Assembly: GCA_965204545.1 (NCBI GenBank)
Contig: CBDBFA010000003.1
Coordinates: 2,046,001-2,110,000 of the forward strand
Source of the DNA: JAABVD01 sp965204545
GTDB lineage: Bacteria; Verrucomicrobiota; Verrucomicrobiia; Opitutales; UBA2995
Length of the DNA: 64,000 bases
Reading direction: 5' to 3'
Shown here piece after piece: positions 1 through 8,542 of the stretch; position 1 is the first letter of the stretch; every line of letters begins with the position of its first letter. The translations under genes were made by a program, and so were the position numbers. The notes under the pieces were generated by a model, which had not been told where the DNA came from, made no database searches, and saw only the letters and a program-made list of their open reading frames with translations.

Positions 1-466
1 CCTTTGCTGGATTGGCAAATTCCGGTTCGGCTAACTCGTTAGGAATTTTTTCCAGTTCTGTTTCAAATCGCTCGACAAGAGGATCAAGTCGTTTAATGGC
101 ATCGTACTTCTCGCCGCCAACCAAGGCCTGTAGATCACTTACGTTATGCAGTCCTGCATGATGTCCGGCGATGGCAAAAGCAGGGCCCAGCCAGTTCCGT
201 TGGAAAGCGAGTGCTGCTCCATAAACGGCATGATGAGTCTCGACCGATCCCGAACGCTCGCCAGCCAGATATTCCTGGAAGGGACGCCGATATTTCCCCA
301 AGTCGTGAAGCAGTCCCGTCCATTTTGCAACCAAGCTGAACGATTCGGCGAATTCACCCGCCTTGTCCGCGACGTTGCCTAGGTGTTCGGACAGCAATTG
401 CCAGCGTGATTTATTCGGGTCGTGCTCCCCGGTAGCCGTTTTGGCTGTATGGGCGTAATAGCTCAT
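1..466 (-). CDS. cas3: Type I CRISPR-associated Cas3, HD nuclease domain (5' part, runs off left edge)
   Basis: Cas3 HD domains degrade the single-stranded DNA exposed by the type I CRISPR surveillance complex (Cascade). From ATG at 466 the reading frame is open for 155 codons to the window edge. The N-terminus begins MSYYAHTAK, then WQLLSEHL at about residues 22-29, then the metal-binding HD motif GLLHDLGKY at about 53-61, followed by FQEYL. Further histidines follow in THHAVYGA and AGHHAG, the order expected of the Cas3 HD phosphohydrolase fold. No helicase part is visible because the gene is cut. It points left, so any remaining cas genes and the CRISPR array lie outside the window. No clear Shine-Dalgarno sequence precedes the start. 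A stand-alone HD nuclease (Cas3'') is equally possible. Confidence 0.88.
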   Translation of the reverse strand, partial: MSYYAHTAKTATGEHDPNKSRWQLLSEHLGNVADKAGEFAESFSLVAKWTGLLHDLGKYRRPFQEYLAGERSGSVETHHAVYGAALAFQRNWLGPAFAIAGHHAGLHNVSDLQALVGGEKYDAIKRLDPLVERFETELEKIPNELAEPEFANPAK

Positions 467-1351
467 TATTTAGGGATGTTTTTGTGTAGGAAAATGGAGA
501 GAAAAGGGGCTGGGCCTAGGGACAGGGAATTGAGGTAGGTTACAGAATAGGCAGATGGTGGGTTTTTCATAGTAATGGCACATACTCCCCAAAACGATTC
601 ATTACTGGCATCTCGTTGAACGATAAGGTGGATTTTTTTGGTAATCCAAAGTCACATTTCGGCGGCCCTTAACCCGGTTTTTCGTCTGAAAAAAATTAAC
701 GGGCCGGCAGCCGCCCCGCCGCCAATCATGACCTTTGCCTACAGCCAAGTGCCGAAACAAACGGGCAGGAAAGAACATTTTGGTGAGGTCGAACACAAGA
801 AAAACTAGGGTGTTTCTAATAGAACAAACCCCGACGCAGCATAATCCCCTAAAAGAAAATTCGTCTTACGGTCATTTTTTTTGTTTATGGTGAATGGCCA
901 GCCCGATACACCACGGTCAGGATGTGGGGAAAAGGAAGGGGCAGAAGGGGCAAAAACCGATCAAACGCAAACATTGACATGGGCTTCCAATGCCTTCGTT
1001 CCCGGAAATGGAGTGGGTTGGACCCATTCTCGGAAGTGCTCAACAGCCGGAAGATTCATAAGGAAGAGACCTACATGTTGTTGACAGAAACCCGCCTGCC
1101 TGTCCGCAGCAAGTGGGCGACCTTTCCGCTTTTGGTGGGGTCTTCGATCCTAACCTGATTACTCATTGCAGCCAGATGGCTCAGGTTGACACCCTCACAG
1201 CAACCTCGGATTTCTTCTCCCAAATTGGATTGCCAGATACTGGCAAAAAGCTAAACAAACAGTGATTGGTTCCCGTCGGGTTACGTTGTCCCTTCCCCAA
1301 AGACTCTTACCAGAACCAATCCTACACAAACATGACATGGAAAGACGGATA
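467..1351. other. Gene-poor stretch upstream of cas3
   Basis: This 885-bp stretch separates the cas3 start from the ankyrin-like gene. It is locally A+T-rich near cas3 and should hold the divergent promoters. Small open frames occur on both strands, but none has a recognisable domain, convincing start signal or codon pattern. I saw no CRISPR repeats, tRNA or strong hairpin here. Confidence 0.5.
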
Positions 1352-1690
1352 ATGAAAAATTCAACGCTAACCTTGGCTATGATCCTGGCTTGCGCCGTCC
1401 ATGCCCTGGCCACCCCGTTGCATGACACCTCCGCAAAGGGGACCGCCGCCGTCATCACTGCTCTGGTGGATGCCGGAGCAAGGCCCAACGCGCGAGACGC
1501 GTTTTTCAAGACTCCCTTCGTTTACGCACTGTATAACGAATCCCTCAAAGGAACCGATGCCTATTCGGGATTAAAACCAAGCCAAGAGAACCCCGCCGTC
1601 ATTGAGGCCAACTGGGAAGGCCCAATCCGGCCACCCGCATTCCCAATACCCGCTCCTGAAGCCGAAGCCATCAAAGAGGAGGCCACATGA
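1352..1690 (+). CDS. Small secreted protein with an ankyrin-repeat remnant
   Basis: The 112-residue product begins with a plausible signal peptide (MKNSTLTLAMILACAVHALA) and continues with an ankyrin-like unit: TPLHDTS, then AAVITALVDAGARPNARDA, then TPFVYAL, at about residues 21-65. After that it becomes proline- and glutamate-rich with no further repeats. Ankyrin repeats bind proteins, and a single unit would be too short to fold alone, so this may be a decayed or truncated member. ATG at 1352 was preferred to the upstream TTG-type frame at 1262 because it puts the signal peptide at the N-terminus. It stands alone, with no operon partner. The ankyrin reading is fairly clear; whether the gene is functional is doubtful. 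Confidence 0.5.
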   Translation: MKNSTLTLAMILACAVHALATPLHDTSAKGTAAVITALVDAGARPNARDAFFKTPFVYALYNESLKGTDAYSGLKPSQENPAVIEANWEGPIRPPAFPIPAPEAEAIKEEAT

Positions 1691-2348
1691 GACCCCGCTG
1701 CCAACAAAAGCCAACTGATGAAGAGTTAACCGCTATAAAACACTGTATTTTACACTCCGCTCTTCACCAGGAAAGAGAGGAAAAGGGCGAGGAAGAAGCG
1801 GCTCTTTTTGAGGGTAAGGAGGGGACAAAACCCCTTATAACAGAAAAAAAATAAACCTAGCTATAAGTGGCATAAGAAAACTTTCGAAGTCACCATGACG
1901 GAGGTGAGGCGCCAATTAAGACGTCAGGCTTGACTCTTGACAATCCAAGAAGAGCGGAAGTGGTAAAGCGCAAAACAATAACATCGGTTTCCCTTGCCTT
2001 GCTTCCCGGCAAGGGAGCGGATTGAACCCCGTATCTTGGCGATCTTGGTCATGACGATCCACTCCGGGCATCTTGGCCCGGTAGTGAGACATCCAGGTCG
2101 GATCCGACCTGCTTTCAAATCATACATATCGAACCAGACGTAAATGGGTCGCCCCTTGGGTAAATGGTCACGCCACTGTGCCGTGCGTAGCATTTCGATG
2201 CATGGTAATCCATGAAGGCGGAAGCTCGCGGATAGCCCAAAGAATACCCTTGCTAGAGGCCAGGGTATTTGCACAACTTTCTATCGGTCCTGAGTTACCT
2301 CGGAAGGACGAATCCGCAACCCTTCAACCCGTTTAAAAGCAGTTGCCC
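1691..2348. other. Non-coding stretch with a fragment of a dispersed repeat
   Basis: No convincing gene. A minus-strand open frame at 1924-2274 has no recognisable domain and is treated as chance. On the minus strand, 2183-2212 nearly matches the segment around 44112-44140 (shared core ATGCTACGCACGGCACAG), so this is probably a worn copy of the repeat annotated at 5095, 44056 and 52235. Confidence 0.45.
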
Positions 2349-2771
2349 ATGAAGATTAAGAAATTGTTTACCGTTACCGGCCATTCCGCCTGTACCGACG
2401 TCGCGCTTCTGGCGATGAGGGTGGTTGCCGGCCTGGCTTTTGTTTTGCATGGCTGGCCCAAGATCCAGAATCCCTTCGGTTGGATGGGGCCGGATGCTTT
2501 CGCTCCCGGACCCTTGCAAGCCCTGGCCGCCCTCTCCGAATTCGGTGGCGGCCTCTGCTTGATCCTGGGTTTGCTGATGCCTCTGGCCTCTTTGGGTATT
2601 GCCTCTACCATGTTGGTGGCCGTGTACCTGCACGCCATCGTTCGAGGCGATCCGTTCGTTTCCACCGGTGGCGCTTCCTACGAGCTTGCTGCCGTCTACT
2701 TATGCCTTTGCATGGTCTTCCTTGCCACCGGGCCAGGGCGTTTCTCGGCAGATAAGAAGATCTTCGGTTAA
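2349..2771 (+). CDS. DoxX family membrane protein
   Basis: A 140-residue integral membrane protein with four predicted helices, at about residues 18-36, 55-75, 80-98 and 108-125. The signature LLAMRVVAGLAFVLHGWPKI, followed by a glycine-rich FGGGLCLILGLLMPLAS segment, is typical of DoxX/DoxD-like proteins. These small quinone-associated membrane proteins are linked to redox or thiosulfate metabolism in some species, but most have no defined reaction. ATG at 2349 is used; a TTG two codons earlier is possible. The gene stands alone. Its end is followed 13 bp later by an 8-bp tandem repeat, so it probably lies at the edge of a rearranging intergenic region. Confidence 0.85.
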   Translation: MKIKKLFTVTGHSACTDVALLAMRVVAGLAFVLHGWPKIQNPFGWMGPDAFAPGPLQALAALSEFGGGLCLILGLLMPLASLGIASTMLVAVYLHAIVRGDPFVSTGGASYELAAVYLCLCMVFLATGPGRFSADKKIFG

Positions 2772-2784
2772 CCCGTTGGATAAG

Positions 2785-2836
2785 AAAGGCACAAAGGCAC
2801 AAAGGCACAAAGGCACAAAGGCACAAAGGCACAAAG
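2785..2836. repeat. 8-bp tandem repeat (AAAGGCAC), about 6.5 copies
   Basis: Perfect tandem copies of AAAGGCAC. The same motif seeds intergenic DNA elsewhere in the window, for example near 39659, 42610 and 58790. Confidence 0.9.
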
Positions 2837-2837
2837 A

Positions 2838-2935
2838 GAGCGGGACCAGAACATATCGAGATTCGATCGTTTGGCAAAAGGGAATCGAATTGGGGACAAA
2901 AATTAATGAGCTGAGTCGCGATTTCAGGAAACAGC
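2838..2935 (+). pseudogene. Decayed four-helix-bundle (S23-like) protein fragment
   Basis: In one forward frame this DNA reads TYRDSIVWQKGIELGTKINE followed by LSRDFRKQ. That matches the N-terminal helix of four-helix-bundle proteins related to the 23S rRNA intervening-sequence protein family. There is no start codon or remaining three helices, and the fragment is embedded in the AAAGGCAC repeat block. A sister remnant sits at 39684-39760 in the same repeat context, so the pair probably spread with the repeat. The function is lost. Confidence 0.6.
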
Positions 2936-3050
2936 CTCGAAGCAATCGCGGCGTAAAGCCGCTCCTACAAGTTAACTGGAGCCTCAAAGATAATCTTAGC
3001 GAACTTGGCGAGAGTTAATTCAGAGGAACTGACTCCTGGGGGATTGAGGG

Positions 3051-3719
3051 ATGTGCGGCCGTTTTATACAAAAATTGACTTGGCGCGAGATTCACGATAT
3101 TTACCGCTCCAAGGAATCCGACCCTCCGCCAACGGTGCAGCTCCGCTACAACGGCGCCCCGGGACAGGACTTTTCGGCCTGTCGGCTCGATGAGCAGGGG
3201 AACCGCGCGGTCGCCCTGCTGAAGTGGGGATTGGTTCCCTATTGGGCGAAGGATGGCCGCAGTAGCTCTCGTCTCATCAATGCGAGGTCGGAGACGGTCC
3301 ACCAAAAACCATCTTTCCGCGCTGCTTTCCGTTCGCGTCGATGCCTGATACCTGCCGATGGCTGGTACGAGTGGAAGCGGGCCGGGGGCGTCAAGCAACC
3401 CTACTATCTCGGACTTGCCAGCCGATCGCCTCTGTCTTTTGCCGCACTGTGGGAGCGCTGGGAGAAAGGTGGGGAAGTCCTGAAATCATTCACCATTATT
3501 ACCACCAAAGCCTCGCCCGGGCTGGCCCACATTCACCATAGACAACCGGCTATCATCGATCCGAACGAATTCGGTGAGTGGCTCGACCCGGCGTCTTCGA
3601 CACCCCGACTGCTCGACATGGTGCGCAGGTCCCATGCCGGACCCTTCCGGCAACGGCCCGTCAGCACCAGGGTGAACAGCGTCCGCAATGACGATCCGGA
3701 TCTCCTGGCCCCCCTTTGA
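3051..3719 (+). CDS. yedK: SOS response-associated peptidase (SRAP / HMCES / YedK family)
   Basis: SRAP proteins crosslink covalently to abasic sites in single-stranded DNA through Cys2, shielding them from error-prone repair. The 222-residue product begins MCGRF, so Cys2 is exposed after Met removal. Expected active-site residues are present: Asn34 (LRYNGAPG), Asn77/Arg79 (INARSET), Glu107 in GWYEW, and the histidine at about 163 in the HHRQP motif, where HDRMP is usual. The ending VSTRVNSVRNDDPDLL is typical of the family. Length is normal. It stands alone, and I saw no LexA box upstream. The replacement of the usual Met in the His motif by Gln is a small oddity. Confidence 0.93.
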   Translation: MCGRFIQKLTWREIHDIYRSKESDPPPTVQLRYNGAPGQDFSACRLDEQGNRAVALLKWGLVPYWAKDGRSSSRLINARSETVHQKPSFRAAFRSRRCLIPADGWYEWKRAGGVKQPYYLGLASRSPLSFAALWERWEKGGEVLKSFTIITTKASPGLAHIHHRQPAIIDPNEFGEWLDPASSTPRLLDMVRRSHAGPFRQRPVSTRVNSVRNDDPDLLAPL

Positions 3720-3974
3720 ATTTATCACGACAGAGAACCCAGAGAGGGAAAGAGAGGGAAAATAGCCACAAAAAAGCACAAAAGGCTCAAAAAAGTGAAG
3801 AACGGATGATGACTCTCGCAAAGAGCGCACGAATGAGGAATTGAACATGGATAAACAGGATGGACGGGATAAGAGGCGCAGATGGCGCCAATGAGGTATA
3901 GAATAAATAGATAAGTTTCTACGAGTTATATCCTTTGCAAAGGGCTGGAATACTGTAGGTTTCTGGGCTTTTCC

Positions 3975-4997
3975 ATGGAGAGCGCGATCGAGGAGTTTAT
4001 AGGCGGTCAGTCGACCATTGTCCTTTTCATCGTTTTGGCCGGACTCGTTTTTGTTTTGGCCAGGGCGGCGGACCTGTTCGTGGGCAAGGCGGTTGAAATA
4101 TCGCAGTCCCTGGGGATTCCCAGCATGCTGATCGGAGCGACCATCGTAAGTTTGGGCACGACCTTGCCGGAAGCTTCCGTATCGGTATTGGCGGCTCTGA
4201 ACGGTAATCCAGGTTTGGCCCTGGGGAATGCGGTGGGATCGATAATTTGTGATACCGGGCTCATATTGGGACTGGGAGCTCTCATAGCGCCTTTACCCCT
4301 GGACCGCAGAATTGTAAACCGGCAAGGGTGGATACAAGTCGGCGCCGGTCTTCTTTTGGTCCTGTTCTGCTTGCCCTATTCGCACCTGAATTCCGTTTTT
4401 GCCCGAGGTGGAAACTTGCCTCAATGGGCCGGAGTGATCCTGGTGGTTTTGTTGGTGGTTTATTTTTATTGGAGTTACCGGTTCGGTATTGCGGCGGCAG
4501 AGGCGCAGAAACCGGAAGGTGGATCCAAGGAAATATTGGGGGTGCTGGTTAAAGATCTCCTCTTGATGGCTTTTGCAGTCGGACTGATCTTTTTATCCTC
4601 CAAAATTTTGATCTCTTGTGCCGAGGAACTGGCTTATCGACTTCGCGTTCCCCAAAGCGTTATCGCGGCCTCGCTGGTGGCATTTGGAACTTCCCTTCCG
4701 GAACTGGCCACGGTGTTGACCTCCATCCGCAAAGGTCAGGGCGGTTTGGCCGTCGGCAATGTGATTGGGGCGGATATTCTCAACGTCCTCTTCGTGGCCG
4801 GTAGCGCCGCTGCCGTTACGCGCGGCGGCCTTTCCGTGCCCACCGATTTTTTCAGCGTGCATTTCCCGGTTATGCTGCTGGTTCTGGCGGTGTTCAGAAT
4901 CGGGATATGGATGGGCAAGGCCAGCCTGAGTCGCTGGGTGGGGGCTTTGCTGCTCGGGATATACCTGGCATTCCTGGCCGTGAACTACCTGCTCTGA
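3975..4997 (+). CDS. Calcium/sodium antiporter (CaCA family, YrbG-like)
   Basis: A 340-residue inner-membrane exchanger with about ten helices in two inverted halves. Both alpha-repeats, which form the ion-binding site, are intact. The first is SLGTTLPEASVSVLAA followed by GNAVGSIICDTGLILG (about residues 59-97). The second is AFGTSLPELATVLTS followed by GNVIGADILNVLFVAG (about 236-275). The paired G-T-x-L-P-E motifs define the K+-independent Na+/Ca2+ exchanger group. A hydrophilic stretch near residues 175-190 separates the halves. The gene stands alone and is followed by a large inverted repeat. Substrate (Ca2+ for Na+ or H+) is inferred from family only. Confidence 0.92.
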   Translation: MESAIEEFIGGQSTIVLFIVLAGLVFVLARAADLFVGKAVEISQSLGIPSMLIGATIVSLGTTLPEASVSVLAALNGNPGLALGNAVGSIICDTGLILGLGALIAPLPLDRRIVNRQGWIQVGAGLLLVLFCLPYSHLNSVFARGGNLPQWAGVILVVLLVVYFYWSYRFGIAAAEAQKPEGGSKEILGVLVKDLLLMAFAVGLIFLSSKILISCAEELAYRLRVPQSVIAASLVAFGTSLPELATVLTSIRKGQGGLAVGNVIGADILNVLFVAGSAAAVTRGGLSVPTDFFSVHFPVMLLVLAVFRIGIWMGKASLSRWVGALLLGIYLAFLAVNYLL

Positions 4998-5094
4998 ACC
5001 CGACCTTGTGACCACCAGGCGCTGAAAATTAACCACGGATTACACGGATGAGCACGGATAGGAAAAAGGAGGGGGGATATTCCTGTCCCCTTTT

Positions 5095-5310
5095 ACGCCA
5101 ACGGCGTTAAACTCCAAAGCCCAGTGTCGCGTAGCGCACACTGGGTTACCGATTACCCCTACGACCGAACCCCAACGGGGTTCCACAAACCTGCCTGGGA
5201 AAGATTCGATGTGGAACCCCGTTGGGGTTCGATATTTTTTCCCATTCCTACCCAGTGTGCGCTTCGCGACACTGGGCTTTGGAGTGGAACTGCTTTGCAG
5301 TTCAATTAAT
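5095..5310. repeat. Head-to-head pair of a dispersed repeat forming a large palindrome
   Basis: The left arm starts ACGCCAACGGCGTT, contains CCAAAGCCCAGTGTCGCG and reaches CGAACCCCAACGGGGTT. The right arm is nearly its reverse complement and ends CACTGGGCTTTGGAGT. Single copies of the same unit occur at 44056-44179 and 52235-52327. The rest of 4998-5447 is flanking low-complexity DNA of the ACCACGGATTACACGGATGA type. Confidence 0.85.
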
Positions 5311-5447
5311 CCCTTCGCCTGAAAGCTATAGCCGGACACGTGAGCATGGATGAGAAGCCAATCAGAGAATCTGCGCTCATCTGCGTAATCTGTGGTTCAT
5401 ATCTGGTTTTTGATCCGTGGTCGTATCCGGAATCCAGTAACCAAAGA

Positions 5448-6713
5448 TCAGGGTTTTTTCAGGAGGACGATGCGGTTGGTGTTGGTTCCTTTTTTCAAAT
5501 TGGATACCCCCCAGCAATTTGAGGTTTTGGTAAAGGCCTGATCATTTATGAGCAACAATATCGGGATCAATCCCGCCCGCTCCGCCGCCGGGATTACGTG
5601 GTCCTCGAGTTTGACTTTTCCATTGCGCACCTCTCCCACTTCGAAGGCTACGTATCCCCCCTTTTTCAGCAAGGCGACCATCCGCCTGAATGCCTGTGTC
5701 ATGGCATTGCTCCAGGCTTCGATGTTCCTCAAAATCCAGATGGGAATAGCGTCGGGATCAATATGGTTGAACCAGCATCTCAGCCAATTGTCTCTGGCGT
5801 AATCGACCACGTCCAGAAATGGGGGAGACGTTACCACCAGTGAAACGGACCCTCGCCTGACTCCCTTCACTTCCGGGGCGGATCCAATGATTATCTTGCT
5901 CTTTTCGCCATAGGTTTCAAATCGGGTTAAATCCTCAGGAGAAACGTGCCTGAGGAGTGATTTGCTTTTTCTCAAGATGAGTTCCTCGACGTTCCGGTAG
6001 TCCGGAACCTGGCCCCGCTTGGCGTTGATTTCTCTTTGCCTGTGAGCCGTTACGGCTTGATTGGGAGGGAGGGTATAAACGGAAAAGAAACCTGTTGAAT
6101 GGCCCGTCAGGCGATTGGTGGCGACCATCCGAATCCAATTGTCGGTGGCATCGGCCCCCTTTCCCTTCTTATGAAAATAACTGCGAAGGGCGCACAGTTC
6201 TCGCAGCGTTTCCTCATGATAGAAAACCCCTAATTTCTCGGGGACCTCGCCATCGAATTCCCAGTTCAATTCATTCAGGCGGGCAGCAATCCGGGGCAAG
6301 TCAGGCGGGTTTAATCGCGGTCCGCACATTACCCTGCTGAGGGGATTTATGTCACAACCTGCGGCAAACCGATTGCTTAGAACCGATTCGATCAGGGTGG
6401 TCCCCCGGCCCATGAAAGGGTCAAATACCATATCCCCTGCGGTCGTCAATCGGTCTATGAAAAACCGGGGCAATTGCGGCTTGAAGCAGGCCCGGTAGGA
6501 AACTTCGTGCAGGCTGTGTGCCGCCCGTTGCTTTGAAGTCCAGAATTCGTTGACGTAGACGGGGACCGGTTGTTTTCCCACGTGGATGCGGTAGGTTCGG
6601 GTCGATGTGCCAAACGCATTGAAATTTTCAATCCACGATACGAAATCATGGGTGGTTTGGTCCTTTTCCTGAACCTCGATAGCAGGAAAAAATTCCAGGT
6701 TAGTGGATGTCAT
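5448..6713 (-). CDS. Orphan DNA methyltransferase (N4-cytosine/N6-adenine type)
   Basis: This 421-residue protein has the two hallmarks of amino-methyltransferases acting on DNA: an S-adenosylmethionine-binding motif I, DPFMGRGTT, at residues 98-106, and a catalytic motif IV, TSPPF, at 295-299. Just before motif I, FKPQLPRFFIDRL resembles motif X. The order X-I-IV, with a long spacer of about 190 residues, differs from the beta class, in which IV precedes I. The spacer would hold target recognition. No restriction endonuclease or specificity gene is adjacent, so it is either an orphan epigenetic methylase or the survivor of a lost restriction system. Which base it methylates cannot be told from sequence alone. 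Confidence 0.83.
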   Translation of the reverse strand: MTSTNLEFFPAIEVQEKDQTTHDFVSWIENFNAFGTSTRTYRIHVGKQPVPVYVNEFWTSKQRAAHSLHEVSYRACFKPQLPRFFIDRLTTAGDMVFDPFMGRGTTLIESVLSNRFAAGCDINPLSRVMCGPRLNPPDLPRIAARLNELNWEFDGEVPEKLGVFYHEETLRELCALRSYFHKKGKGADATDNWIRMVATNRLTGHSTGFFSVYTLPPNQAVTAHRQREINAKRGQVPDYRNVEELILRKSKSLLRHVSPEDLTRFETYGEKSKIIIGSAPEVKGVRRGSVSLVVTSPPFLDVVDYARDNWLRCWFNHIDPDAIPIWILRNIEAWSNAMTQAFRRMVALLKKGGYVAFEVGEVRNGKVKLEDHVIPAAERAGLIPILLLINDQAFTKTSNCWGVSNLKKGTNTNRIVLLKKP

Positions 6714-7000
6714 CGGGGGTTGGCTGGTAGCATCATGCCGGGTTTTTATCTACCACGGATTACACCGATGGTCACGGATGGAATTTGGACTGTAACGGAG
6801 GACGGGTTTTCCAACCCGCCTGATGAAGACAATTTTCAGGACAACTGACCCCGACGGGCCAGATACCTTACAGGTCGGGGAAAGGGAGCGCGGTAACTCT
6901 GGGGCCGTGTCGACCTCTATATTTTGTAATCCCAGTCATTGAAAATGCGACCCATTCCTCCATACTGAGGCGCATGTTGTACGGTAATGGCAGGCAGGGC
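6714..7000. other. Intergenic region between methyltransferase and sulfatase
   Basis: Must carry the promoters of the two divergent genes. It contains one copy of the ACCACGGATTACACCGATGG-type dispersed sequence near 6751. No other gene or clear hairpin was recognised. Confidence 0.5.
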
Positions 7001-8434
7001 ATGAACTTCCTCACCTGGTATCTTTCAGTTGCATTCCTCCCGCTACCGATCATCGGTTCCCAAAGCGCTGAGACGGGTAGGGGAGAGAAGCCTAACGTTT
7101 TGTTCATCATCGCCGATGACTTGCGGCCTGACCTCGGCGCCTATGGCGATCCCATAGCCCATACTCCCAACCTCGATGGGTTGGTCGGTCAGTCGCTGGT
7201 TTTCGAGCGGGCCTATTGTCAAAAGGCGGTGTGCTGGCCATCGAGAAACAGTTTCTTCTCCGGCTTGATGCCGGGCAGCCTGGGCAAAAATACCAGTGCT
7301 CAAAATACCTTCCGGGTTGACCATCCCGACATTGTCGCCTTGCCCCAGTTGTTTAAGAACCACGGATGGCACACCCGAGGATTTGGCAAGATTCTGCACA
7401 ATGGCCAGGATGATCCGGCATCCTGGTCGGAACCGTATTTTGAGCCCGGTCGCTTGCACTACGCGGCTCTGGAGAACCTCGGCAAACACCCCATCATTAA
7501 TCGGGTGCATGCAAAAAACCGCATCAATCCGCTCTTTGAAGCGGCTGATGTGGAGGACGAGGCTTACGAGGATGGATTGACGGCGCGGGAAGTTCGGAAG
7601 GCGATCAGGGAATCTGCCCACCTCAAAAAGCCCTTTTTCATGATGGTCGGTTTCCACAAACCGCATACGCCCTTCAACGCGCCCAAAAAATATTGGGATC
7701 TTTATGATCGGGGAAAAATCCCCTTGGCCGAATTTCCGAATCCTCCCATTGATGTCGTGGAAAAGTATTCCGTGCATCCCTGGCGCTATGTCCGCAGCTT
7801 CAAGGATATCCCCCGGGAGGGTCCCATGCCGGATGATTTGGCCCGGGAAATCAAGCATGCCTACTATGCCTGTATCAGTTATATTGATGCTTTGGTGGGG
7901 GATATTTTGGAGGAGTTGGAAGCATCTGGTCAGCGCGACAATACGTTGGTCCTATTTACTTCCGACCATGGTTATCAACTCGGAGACCATGGGCTTTGGT
8001 CGAAGCACACCAACTTCGAATTGGCCACCCGGGTGCCTCTCATGATATCTGTTCCGGGATCAGGTGTCAGGGGTGAGTCGACCGCCGCCTTGGTCGAACT
8101 GATCGACCTCTATCCCACCCTGGCCGAGTGGTGCGGTTTGCCGCAACCGGATCACCTGGAAGGCCGGAGCTTCGTGCCCGTATTGAAACAACCATCCGAG
8201 AAGGGGAGGGCCAGCGCTTACAGCGAGTATTCCCGTAATGGCGCGCGCGGTCGATCCATCCGGACCGAAACATTTCGTTATGTTGAATGGCGGGACCAGG
8301 AGAGTGGAGAGGTTGTAGCGAGGGAACTCTACGACCATGAGAATGATTCCGGTGAAAATGTGAACGTGTCCGGGAAGGGAGAGTATGGAGAGACCGTGGC
8401 AATGTTGTCGGAGTGGTTGGAGGAACGAGGATAG
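7001..8434 (+). CDS. Secreted formylglycine-dependent sulfatase
   Basis: Type I sulfatases hydrolyse sulfate esters using a formylglycine made post-translationally from Cys. The 477-residue product starts with a signal peptide (MNFLTWYLSVAFLPLPIIGS). It then shows the N-terminal metal site NVLFIIADDLRPDLGAYG (Asp39/Asp40) and the modification motif C78-W-P-S-R82. The later TSDHGYQLGDHGLW supplies further metal ligands. Overall pattern resembles iduronate-2-sulfatase or choline-sulfatase relatives that act on sulfated polysaccharides. ATG at 7001 was chosen over ATG at 6974 because it gives a clean signal peptide; the longer start has a better GAGG. The gene is isolated; no maturase or polysaccharide lyase lies beside it, so the substrate is unknown. 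Confidence 0.9.
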   Translation: MNFLTWYLSVAFLPLPIIGSQSAETGRGEKPNVLFIIADDLRPDLGAYGDPIAHTPNLDGLVGQSLVFERAYCQKAVCWPSRNSFFSGLMPGSLGKNTSAQNTFRVDHPDIVALPQLFKNHGWHTRGFGKILHNGQDDPASWSEPYFEPGRLHYAALENLGKHPIINRVHAKNRINPLFEAADVEDEAYEDGLTAREVRKAIRESAHLKKPFFMMVGFHKPHTPFNAPKKYWDLYDRGKIPLAEFPNPPIDVVEKYSVHPWRYVRSFKDIPREGPMPDDLAREIKHAYYACISYIDALVGDILEELEASGQRDNTLVLFTSDHGYQLGDHGLWSKHTNFELATRVPLMISVPGSGVRGESTAALVELIDLYPTLAEWCGLPQPDHLEGRSFVPVLKQPSEKGRASAYSEYSRNGARGRSIRTETFRYVEWRDQESGEVVARELYDHENDSGENVNVSGKGEYGETVAMLSEWLEERG

Positions 8435-8503
8435 GCCCTACCTGGCTTTCACAGCGGGGAATTTCCGGTAAATAACCTTGCCAAAACCAAATAACATGAC
8501 TTT

Positions 8504-8522
8504 ATTTAGAATCATTCTAAAT
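8504..8522. promoter_or_regulatory. Perfect 9-1-9 palindrome, candidate Fur/PerR-family operator
   Basis: ATTTAGAATCATTCTAAAT lies 20 bp before the ferritin start codon. Its core TTAGAAT-N-ATTCTAA has the 7-1-7 inverted layout of Fur and PerR boxes. Ferritin is a common target of iron- or peroxide-sensing Fur-family regulators. No regulator gene is nearby, so the assignment rests on the palindrome and its position. Confidence 0.65.
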
Positions 8523-8542
8523 AGATTTAACCAAATATATCC

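Noticed and set aside
1924..2274. 116-residue minus-strand frame in a gene-poor region
   Set aside because: No recognisable domain; part of it falls in a repeat-like segment shared with 44112-44140.
2785..2836. AAAGGCAC array considered as a CRISPR or binding-site cluster
   Set aside because: No spacers, and the same unit appears as low-complexity DNA elsewhere in the window.
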